A stretch of 64,000 nt of DNA from Phoronis australis. Lineage: Eukaryota > Phoronida > Phoronidae. Both the position numbers and the translations under genes were made by a program. This document shows, one piece after another, positions 54,558 through 64,000 of this stretch (its first letter is position 1; each line of letters starts with the position of its first letter). Location of the stretch: the NCBI GenBank assembly GCA_002633005.1, contig NMRA01000056.1:1189205-1253204 (forward strand), in the 5' to 3' direction. Under the pieces are notes generated by a model, which was given only the letters and a program-made list of their open reading frames with translations, had not been told where the DNA came from and ran no database searches.

Positions 54558-54585
54558 AAAGTAGGTCAAATTAATGACCTATTTA
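54558..54585. promoter_or_regulatory. AGGTCA inverted repeat upstream of actin 3
   Basis: AAAGTAGGTCA, spacer AATTAA, TGACCTATTTA. Same half-sites and six-base spacing as before actins 1 and 2, about 0.9 kb upstream of the CArG box. Confidence 0.6.
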
Positions 54586-55482
54586 ACAAAATCCAGCGAC
54601 TGGTGGGATTGCCCTGTGAAAACTGTCAGTGCATGTATGTCCTTAAGAGCTATGGAAACAGGTAAAGGGAACTGGCTTTCATTGGACATAACATGGTGAC
54701 AGGCCACGTCTTAAGGCCAAAAGAATAAATACAAGAAGGTACTAAACAAGATTGGAACTAATCTTCATGACACAGCAGAATGAGGTCAAACCCACTGAGG
54801 TAATGGGATGGTGTGAAAGTAACCTAAGGAAATTAATTACTACACGTGAGCACCAAAACATATTTACAGCAAGGTAAATGTCATTTCTAAAAACCTGTTT
54901 TTGTCTAGGATACAGTTTGCGCTTTTGTAACATGGGGCAACTTTGTGTACTGTTCCTAATTTTAGCCAGGCCTGACCTACTACAGACCAAATGAAGTACA
55001 GCGAATGTTTCTGCACCAGGATTTTAACATCATTACACGGTGTATTGTTGCTTGAAGTCAGCAATTTTGACTTTACCTAATTATGGATTTACGTATCTGA
55101 ATATCGCTTGAATCGTAACAAAGTGTGGCACATAATGACGACCAGATATGGAATTGAAATGAACGAATAAGCCTACTGGTATTTACTTTTGTGAAAACAA
55201 TCAATGAAAGTGCGTCACGAGAATGTGCTGCTTGTTTTTAAATTTGAAATACAATATCAAATAGCAAACGATGGGGCCGAATTCACTAACACAAAGTATT
55301 GTCACTCAGAATCTGTTTAGGAATGTATAGAACAATAAATGTGAGGACCCATGCAACTCTGCTACGAAGTCGACTAGCTAATAACAATTCCTAGGCATGA
55401 AGATGTAGAAGATTATTCTGCCATGTTACTGTCAGTATTGGTTCTTACAGGGAATGAATCAGGGATTGATGATCCAAAACGA

Positions 55483-55492
55483 CCATTTAAGG
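55483..55492. promoter_or_regulatory. CArG box, actin 3
   Basis: CCATTTAAGG, a perfect CArG at the position of the actin 2 box, with GAGTGAACAC following in both. Confidence 0.75.
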
Positions 55493-55514
55493 AGTGAACA
55501 CTGTGTGGGGGAGA

Positions 55515-55592
55515 CTTCATGGAAACTGGGATATGTTCTGTAGAGAAATCAAGTTTCTTGTGAGAAAAGCGCGGATATCGCGTGAATGAAAG
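55515..55592 (+). other. probable non-coding first exon of actin 3, weakened donor
   Basis: Aligned with the actin 2 leader exon. A four-base deletion changes the donor from GTAAGT to GTATTT (from 55593). The following acceptor candidate is TTACACAG at 56346. Start approximate. Confidence 0.5.
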
Positions 55593-56376
55593 GTATTTCG
55601 GGACTAAAGTCGAAACCATACTAGGCTATAGGCTAGCAAAATGGCAACTGCTGAAATGGTTGGCTGTCTAGGCTGGAATTTTGCAATATGGGAGAAAATT
55701 CGCATATTCCATGATACCAGAAGTGGAGATTTATTGCTGCAAATGATTTACACTAATGCATGTACCCTTGCTTCCTGGTAAACACTGTAGTTCAGTTTGC
55801 GCTAATCTGATACAATAGGAGGATTACTTTGTTTCACGGAACTGGATGAGAAAGTTGTTTTAAATATCTGCCAATAGGTAAAACCATGTTTTTTGTAATC
55901 CTTTTAAGTATCCCACAGCACAACAGTGGTAATTTGATGGCATGTTGAATGCAAATAATTTCGAAAAAAATGCAGTGAAATCCCATTGTTTTAAACCTCA
56001 TCCAAATTTATCCAAATCAAAGGAGAAGACTCCAGGTGGCACTGAAAATTGTCCCCCAAATAAGAACTCTATCATCATCCAGTGATATAACAAATAGCAT
56101 TTCCGAACCAGAAAGTGGTCTTCAGGGATCTGTACAATGTCAATGTGTTTGGTATTCTCATGCCATAGGATAAATTTTGATAACTAATTATGTTTGAAAG
56201 TCTTCTAATGCATTCTGCCGAGTATTACTTTAAACAGATGTTCATTCTCTTGAGAAAGCTACATGTTGGACATACAACACTATGCAATTGAAGCTTAATA
56301 TCAAAATGTTAATTAGATATCCTTGCTGTTCATTCGAATTACACAGTGACTTTATTCCTGGCCTAGATAAAACAAA

Positions 56377-59300
56377 ATGGAGGCCGATGATGACGATATC
56401 GAGGCACTCGTTATAGACAACGGATCAGGGATATTCAAGGCAGGATTCTCAGGAGACGATGCCCCAAGGGTGGTCTTTCCTTCAATTGTGGGACGACAGA
56501 GTCACCAAGTGAGTTTTCAAATCAATACATTAATTTTTATTTGGTAAGAAGATACAAATTCCAATTAATCATGTCTTTGACTGAAAGTTAATATTGGTAG
56601 GGAAATTAAATTTTTGAACAGAAAAAGTAAAGGTGTTTCAACCATAGCTGTAGTTGGTCAGTTCGTCTACTGTATGGGTGGCTTGAATAAAAAGTGATAT
56701 TGCCTAGCCTGGCCACCTCACCCCAGAATGGAAGTCGTCATTTCAGCCAATCATATGAAAGAAGTATCAGTACCGTAGCTGTGAAATAATACATCTTACA
56801 CATCTAAGACATCTTACACACCAAAACAGTCAGTTTTTGCTCAGTCAACCACAAATCTGAGCTCTCTGATTAAAGCAGGCATTGACTGGCGTCGGAGACA
56901 AAGACAGTTACATTGGCAATGAGGCACAGTTTAAACGAGACATCCTTACACTGAATTATCCTATGGAACATGGAATCGTCACCAACTGGGATGACATGGA
57001 GAAAATCTGGCAACACGGCTATAACCAGCTGCATGTCGCCCCTGAGGAGCACCCCGTCCTATTGACTGAAGCCACGCTTAACCCCATGGCCAACAGAGAG
57101 AAAACAACTCAAATTATGTTTGAGAAGTTTAATACCCCCGCCTTCTTTGTCGCCGTTCAAGCTGTAATGTCTCAGTATGCATGTGGGCGGGTCTCCTCAA
57201 TCGTGCTTGAATCTGGCGACGGTGTTTCACACGTGGTACCCCTTTACGAAGGTAAGTGCCCCTTGTTGTACTGATGTTGTAGCTTTCTTAGAGGGTGAAA
57301 TTTATGTATCTGGGATTTTTAAAACCGTAGAACAATTGGGATAGTGTAGCAGGAACACTGTATTCTGACCGTAAACCATTTACAACCTTAGAAAGAGACT
57401 ACTTAACAGTTATAGTAAGACTCCCATAAATCGGATCAGGGACTCATCTGGCAGCCGTCACTGGGACAACCACTTTCAAAAATGACAGCTTGGAAGGCAA
57501 TAGAAAAAAACCTCTTTCAAGACAACATCTGCGTAAACGATGGGTAAACAAAGGATTTTAAAATTTCTTACTGATAAATGTTATTGAAACCTACATTTCG
57601 TTATTTCAGTTCTACATAAATTGAAATCACAGACAATTACCGTACCACGAATGTCATATTGACTGTTGGCAATTGCTGGCAGCCATGTTTTTGGGGGAAA
57701 TAGCTTCCTGTCCTGTGATGTCAGGGTGACCTCACATGGAATACCCGCATATGGCGAGTGTCAATCCCATGATTTGTACCCCCACTTTTCAAATCCTAGA
57801 TGAGTCCCTGGGAAGGATTCAGCGGGACTGAGATTTTGTCAAAGACAAAAATCTGACTTGCGCATGTTCGACTTATGGTAGTTTTACTGAGACTAAGTTG
57901 TTGGTTTCAAAATCTAAAGACCACTTGATAACCTTCTTTCCTTACATATAACTTCCTTCTTAATTTTAGTACCTCGCATTGTAAAGTGTCAAGAGTCTAT
58001 TACATACATGTGATAATTAAAAAAAAAATGCCAGCAACATGTCAACTGTAGGTGAGAGAAAAACAGTCTGGGTTGCGGACGAGGAACTGATGCATAGGAC
58101 AGAGCACTGAGTACCAGATATCACAAACTCTTCCAAAGTTTTGTGTGCAAAAATGACTGATAAAGCTCCACAAACCAATAATAATATGTATTTCTTGTCT
58201 CCAGGCTATGTCTCATTCCATGCCATTAATAGAATAGATCTGGGAGGAAGAGACATCACCTGTCACTTGATGAACATTCTCAATGAGCGAGGTTATACGT
58301 TCTCTACAACAGGTAAACATTTAACTGCCATCTTGTGGCATGACTACTGCTTTTCCTAAAAAGAAACAACAGAAGTAGTGTAATTGTGTGTAATTGTTGT
58401 TACGAATTAGGATAGACTTCTTTAAATGATTAGTATTCACCAAAGCTACAAAATGACAAAAAATGTTGTCGTTGTCAGCCAGATATTCACTGAAATCAAG
58501 GCTCTGGTGACTGTACCAATTGAATTCTCTTAAACTACTCTGCCATATATGGAATGGTGTTCAGCCTCGCCAGCACATTGTTAGACAACAACTGCAGGTA
58601 TTACAAGGTCGATTGAATGCTGATGCTGATCTCCATAAACCATTTTTCTAGTCAATAATAACCATTTACCACAAGCTGACCAGTACGCATCGCCTCCAGC
58701 AACAAAATAAACATACTTTCTCATGAACACTTTGTGCAAAATCCAGTGTATTTCTTCTTGCAAATGTAACACTACAGGAGAAAGAGACATAGTGTGCAAA
58801 ATCCAGTGTATTTCTTCTTGCAAATGTAACACTGCAGGAGAAAGAGACATAGTCCGGGACATCAAAGAGAAACTGTGCTACGTTTCGCTGAACTTTGAGC
58901 AGGAAATGGCAACACTGTCTAATTCTTCAAGCCTGGAGAAAAGCTACAAGCTACCAGATGGAAAAATCGTAACCATTGGCAACGAGAGATTCAGAGCACC
59001 AGAAGCATTATTCCAGCCTTCTTTTGTTGGTGAGTGTATCGCTTGAAGGGTGTATACTCCTGCTTTGCAAAAACATAAGGTCTAGGGCCTAAACCAATGG
59101 ACAAGTGTCTAGAACTTGAGAACTCGTAAAATGTAGAGAAAAATTCAGAGAAAGGAGAGCTATCATCAACTTACAGGAACAAACAAACTTCCAAGCTTAT
59201 TTTTTTCATGCCAGTGCATAAGTTACGCCATTTTACAAAGTAACCTGATTATTGTGTAATTTAGGCATGGACGGCCATGGTATTCACGAGATGGTGTATG

Positions 59301-62300
59301 ACTCCATTATGAAGTGCGACATTGACATTCGAAAGGACCTGTACTGTAACATTGTTGTGTCAGGAGGCAACACTATGTTTCCAGGTGAGGAGAGGTTTTC
59401 AGACACTGAATTTGTCGGTTACAGACCACTAAACTTGTCACGATTTAAGTGAAAGTCACTGAAAAGTGCGAAATGAGCACAGGCAAATCTTGTAGAGCCT
59501 TACTTTGCAAAATACAGTTTACAGGCTACACTTGCGTTGTGATAAAAGGCATCTCATTTGACTGCGCATTGTAACACGCCATTACCAAAGGTTGAATGTT
59601 TTTAAAAGTATGAAACATTTAAGTGAACATAAACGGTAAGTGATTTGCATAGCTGTCAGTTCAGATAAGTTCTAACCAAAGCATTAAATCTACTTAACGC
59701 AGATAGCAGCTCCACTAAGTGTTTTTGACACAAATAGCAGCTCCACGAAGTGTTTTTGGCAGAGAGCCAGCTTCTTCCCCATTCAGTTGGGCAGCCAATG
59801 ATATCACATTTGAAGCACCAAATGGCAACCCTACTCCGAATTCCAACTCGGTGAATGTAGGATCTGTCAGTTATTCCCAACTGCAGAAATCAAAAGCTAG
59901 GACTACTTACAGGGACAGCATCAGTTTTTAGGCAGAAAATGTATTTTTGGGATTACTGTTGTGTGAGGCATATGTTGAGAAGTACCATACTCGTCTGGGT
60001 TATCACCCGGGGCGATTAAATTAGGAATCTACAAAAACAGGGGTGGGCGGTAAGCATGGGCCCTTAAAAATGAAAAATTAAAAATTTCGGGGGTGGGCGG
60101 TAAGCCGATCATGGGCATTAACCCGAGCGAGTACGGTAATTAGCTTTTACCGGCTATAAAACTACCGTAATTGTTCGGGTTAACGCCCATGCTCAGTTAA
60201 CCGCCATCCCCGACTTTAGGTGGATTTTCGATTTAACCGCCCACTGCTCAGTTAAGCGCCCCCCTGCGATTTTTTAAGATTTCCAGTTAAGCGCCCACCT
60301 CTCGGTTAAGCGCCCATCCCCGAATTTTAAAGAATGAAGATTTAGCGCCTATTGCTAAGGAAACGCGCGATTCCCCGACTTTTAGAAAAAGATCGATCAC
60401 AATGAGTGCAACGACGCCGGGACTCCGAGACGGTGGTTTAGCAATCTGAATTACAATACAGGTAACGAGTTATTGTCTTGGGTCATGAACTCACTTCCAA
60501 ATATATTACTTGAACCTTTTTGTCACTTTATTTTCTTCCCTTGTTTGCAAAGTTTAAGAACGCCGCCGGCGTCAAAACCTCCGCTTTCAGCGACTTTGTC
60601 TGCCGCGTTGAGTTTCCGTCTGCAGTGCACTAGATGAAGCATATATTCGAAAAAATCAGGCCACAGAAATGTGACAATGGTTTTGCCAACCCTCCAAATT
60701 CTATTAAGGTGGGAAGCTCTCGTATTTTGAACAAATCTCATAACTCACGAAAAGATGTCAAATTCTCAATATTTTGATGAATATAACTGCCGGGTTATAG
60801 AGGATGTGGGGCGACCGAAGGGACAGTACAAGTGCCTTACTGGGTTACCGATTTCGTTGCTGCCTGTCGATTTCTGAATTCAAACGTTGGCAATAATGTA
60901 TGTTTGTGTATGATCTTGAAGTAATAAAAAACGGCTAGTCAAATTTTGTTTTTCGCTTATTGCATCTCAGTCAAACTGGTTAGCAGATTTAACTAATGTC
61001 GCTGGCTGTTCTTTACTATTTCTTGCGTCAGCCCCCACGTAAGCGTGACTGTGTGAATTATCGTTTCCACATCCCCTTTTTAGCCATCCAGAATAATTTT
61101 GTTTATACATTGGCCATTTTCAGCCTGAACAAAAATTCTTACCATTCGAGTCTGAAATATCTACGACGTAGACTGCTTGACGATAGTGGGTAGGAGATTC
61201 ACGCAGCTAGTTACAGGGATGGGCTTAGGGAGCATCGAGCCGGGAAATATGGGAATAGACTTGACATCGCAGTTTTGGGGAACATTGGCAACGGAGGAAT
61301 ATCGTAAAGAACTGGGTCTTTCGTAACAACAGCTTAAAAGTACATAGTCACGCCCGTTTTTGTTACTTCGTCGGACTGTCGCTATGTGTGACTGATTTGT
61401 AGTGGTGCACGTGCGCAAGTTCCCACACTTTGGAGTGCATGTTACCTTGACACCAACATGTGATTGACAAGTGACTCACACGTAGGCCCTACGTGCGTGC
61501 TGAATACCGCAACTATCTTTGGCCATAAAAAACGAGATGCATATTGAAAGAGGCCGTTATATTACTTGACGGCATTTCCAAGTCACGATTGTCAGCCGAC
61601 TGAGACATTGCGCGATAACAGCGGAACCGAACAGTGCCGCAGTGCGATATTACAAGTGATATAAATAGGATAATCTGGACATCTTGCATGAAAAATAAAT
61701 GTTTTTCCACCACGAAGTTTGGTAAGGTGATCGTTTAGAATAATGAATTGAAACATTTGCTGTTTCCTGACATTTTGTAACATATTTATGCAGTTGCTTG
61801 AAATTTTCTTCTTGATCGACGACTGGCTCGACCACCCCCAATCCTTGTCTTACTTCTTTGCATAACATGTTTGGAGCAACGGCAAGAGAGCAATGCTGGG
61901 CTGTCGAGATAAGACAGCTAGCCGCAGAACCATACGCTGAAAATGTCATTGAGTCACGGAGTGTCGACTATAACATCCCAAACACAAAAAAAACAACAGA
62001 GTTAAGTTTTTCAAACTTTTATAACAACCAATTTTAAAACTGCTCTCTGACACAGAACTTGACAGCTACATATAGTACGAGACTGTAACCATAAATTTGA
62101 TGACCTCTGCAACACGTGAAGCTTGCATGCGCGCACTTAAGCAGGGTCACATCTTAATTGAAACAGTTTTAATTCTAGTGGAGGCTGCGTGGTGACTGGT
62201 CGTCTGTGCACAGCAGGACGGCACGGGGCTATTACTCAGCAATTTTGTAAATTTAATAGTGAATGACTATTCTGGGCAAGAAAACCTTTGTTGGTATCAT

Positions 62301-63174
62301 CTACTGTTATGACGTTTTCAGTGTCATTTGGCGACGTGACGATAAAGCTCTTTGAAAAGGGCTACGCGTTCCGAGTATGATTGTCGTGTCGGGATTTAGA
62401 TTACCAGGTAAGATTAACCGCCCAGGGCGGTTGTCTGTCGTAATAAGCGCCCATGTTCAGTTAACCGCCCATCCCCTACTTTAGCTGGATTTTCGATTTA
62501 ACCGCCCACTGCTCGGTTAACCGCCCTCCCCCGATTTTTTGGATTCGCCAATTTAATCGCCCAGGGCGTTAACCCGAACGATTACGGTACATGATTTTGC
62601 TACAAATTGCCAATTCTGGCCATTTTTCTCTGGTCNAAACACTAACAATTTTCTAAATTATCTCTTCGATTCTGTCTGATACAACTTTTTTCATGAAATC
62701 CTGAAAGCCATAATTTTTCATAGCAGCTGATGCCAAAGTAGATAACTTTAAAAAACAATTCCCTACAACACTTTGGAAAACAGTGCACCAAGTAAACCAT
62801 CTGAATATTTTTAATCCGACTAGCCCTTTCTAAGATATCACATGCCGAATTTAACCAAATTTTGTCATTTTATTAGAGTCTCACATAACAAACAACAATG
62901 GGTGAGATAATAGAACAACTTATTGTTGAAATTATTAAACTTATTGGAGCTTGAAATTCTCATTGCAGGAACTGTCGCGCGTATGCAAAAAGAAATATCG
63001 ATCATGGCTCCCAGCAGCGTGAGGGTGAAAATCGTTGCTCCGCCAGAGCGTAAATACTCGGCATGGATTGGTGGATCCATCTTGTCATCTCTGACGAGCT
63101 TCTCACAGATTTGGATCAGCAAACAGGAGTACGAGGAGAGTGGACCAAGCATTGTGCACAGGAAGTGTTTCTAA
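56377..63174 (+). CDS. actin 3, divergent actin, six coding exons
   Basis: Closest paralogue of actin 2. Coding exons: 56377-56508, 56876-57251, 58205-58312, 58838-59029, 59265-59384, 62969-63174; sum 1134 bp = 377 aa plus stop. The second coding exon could instead start at 56879 (CAG acceptor), one codon shorter. It shares with actin 2 the acidic N-terminus ([10 protein letters not shown]), Cys17Phe, Met44Leu, the residue lost near 87-90, Asp154Glu and Pro172Phe. Private changes include Arg39Ser, Met47Val, Leu142Gln, Tyr306Phe and a TVARM in place of IADRM after Pro307-Gly308. The fourth coding exon has two tandem acceptors 60 bp apart (58778 or 58838). The last intron, 3.6 kb, is swollen by a 2.4 kb insertion. 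The frame is open throughout. Confidence 0.94.
58718..58837 (+). repeat. 60-bp tandem duplication spanning the actin 3 exon-4 acceptor
   Basis: The block TGCAAAATCCAGTGTATTTC through AGGAGAAAGAGACATAGT occurs twice, offset by exactly 60 bp, copying the polypyrimidine tract, acceptor and first 17 exon bases. Use of the upstream acceptor would add 20 in-frame residues rich in Cys. Confidence 0.9.
59988..60133. mobile_element. TACTCG-ended MITE, actin 3 intron 6
   Basis: Orthologue of the 145-bp element at 50508-50652, with the same inverted ends and GGGGTGGGCGGTAAGC interior. Confidence 0.75.
60163..62589. mobile_element. 2.43 kb DNA-transposon-like insertion in actin 3 intron 6
   Basis: Both ends carry the inverted sequence TACCGTAAT(T/C)GTTCGGGTTAACGCCC. 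Subterminal tandem words GTTAACCGCCC and GTTAAGCGCCC occur at 60200-60320 and 62410-62570. Actin 2 has the uninterrupted flank GGCTATAAAACATGATTTTGC, defining an empty site. Ends resemble the nearby 145-bp MITE (GGGTTAACGCCC), so both may belong to one family. No transposase recognised inside; the longest frames (60996-61193 plus, 61650-61949 minus) are unassigned. Target-site duplication unclear. Confidence 0.8.
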
Positions 63175-63779
63175 TTTGGACGATTTGAGCGCTGGAACAG
63201 TGCTTGTTTGACAGACTTGGACTTAAGAAATGCTTTGACTGCAATTGTTTACTTGTTTATTAATCATAATTAATTTTGCTGACAGTAACTTTTACACTCA
63301 AAGATAGTAGCTTGTGGGTCATGTCTCCTGTTCCTAAAACTGACGAAGGGCTTGATTGGCAGCTTCGAACACAGGAAGTCCTTTGACTGACCCATCTACT
63401 CACATCAAGTATCTGTGTCGGATTAGCAGATCTGAGAACAGGAAATTGATGACTCACTTGAACACAAGTTTTTAGAAATCTGCGTAAGACGACGACACTA
63501 TTGTCACTCAAAACATTGTATGCTTGCAAAGTCATCATAATTTTGAAGACTGCAGTCCTGTAGTCCACAAGAGACCAATATCAATGTATTGTCTTTATCA
63601 ATTATAACTAAGAAAATATGACAAGTTAGCTCTCTACATATTTAGAAATCTAAAAATCAATTGAACAATTCTTGTTGTCAGCTATAGTGTTAGAAGAGAA
63701 TACGTCTTGCCATGCAACTATGCTTGACATTACGGTTAGTGAAAATAATGATACCTGATTATCTTGGACATAACAATTT

Positions 63780-64000
63780 CCACTTTAATTGCTGTTCCCC
63801 TAGTGTGTACTTACTATCCACAGAACAATAAAAACTGATGTAAAGGAACCAAAAATGGGCCAGCATCTTGGTTCTACACTCACTCCCATTGAGCAAACAC
63901 GAATCACCGATACCAACTGTCCAATAGGGAGTAAGACATGTTTCCTCAATGGAAGTGAATGCAGAACCCAGATGCACGCCATTTGTTGGGCCGTTGAAAT
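63780..64000. repeat. start of the palindromic 3' block of actin 3, cut by the window end
   Basis: TGCTGTTCCCCTAGTGTGTA corresponds to the flanks of the 158-bp element after actins 1 and 2, but without the element. ATCTTGGTTCTACACTCACT and, at 63950, GGAAGTGAATGCAGAACCCA form diverged arms of the hairpin seen after actin 2. Confidence 0.7.

Noticed and set aside
56870-57052. Minus-strand frames opposite actin exons
   Set aside because: Antisense shadows of the conserved second actin coding exon, seen in the same place in all three genes.
60996-61949. Transposase gene inside the 2.4 kb insertion
   Set aside because: Frames on either strand are short (66-99 codons) and show no recognisable catalytic motif.

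Overview
This is a piece of an intron-rich animal genome, not bacterial. Coding exons average about 100-250 bp, are bounded by GT/AG sites, and sit in AT-rich introns and spacers full of inverted-repeat elements and microsatellites. RFX-family and NDC1 genes plus ordinary actins place it in the Metazoa. One RFX1/2/3-type gene in a compact locus suggests an invertebrate, but I cannot name the species. Single Ns at several junctions mark closed assembly gaps.

Layout. (1) 1-3893: 3' flank/3' UTR side of the RFX gene, including a ~0.94 kb direct duplication that looks like two retained haplotypes. (2) 3894-20939, minus strand: a complete RFX1/2/3 transcription factor. I assembled 13 coding exons in consistent phase (737 codons plus stop), with a probable non-coding first exon near 23.43-23.49 kb. 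(3) 23.5-28.7 kb: spacer with mobile-element fragments. (4) 28829-31835, minus strand: the last three coding exons of the transmembrane nucleoporin NDC1, with a decayed duplicate of its last exon just downstream. No earlier NDC1 exons were seen in the window. (5) 34.9-64 kb, plus strand: three actin genes in tandem, each with six coding exons at identical intron positions and a non-coding 5' exon.

Actin 1 (375 aa) is a conventional cytoplasmic-type actin. Actins 2 and 3 (377 aa each) are a younger pair from a ~9.5 kb tandem duplication. They share the same unusual substitutions: Cys17 to Phe, Asp154 to Glu, Met44 and Met47 lost, and one residue deleted near 87-90. All three are preceded by serum-response-factor (CArG) boxes near the inferred 5' exon, and by an AGGTCA-type inverted repeat about 0.8-1 kb further upstream that is better conserved than its surroundings. 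Palindromic DNA follows the actins, with a 158-bp foldback element in opposite orientations after actins 1 and 2 and an apparently empty site after actin 3.

The most useful leads are the remodelled actin 2/3 pair, the conserved inverted repeat before each actin, the 60-bp duplication across a splice acceptor in actin 3, the 66-bp perfect inverted repeat after actin 2, the flipped 158-bp element, and the question of whether the actin array lies inside an NDC1 intron.
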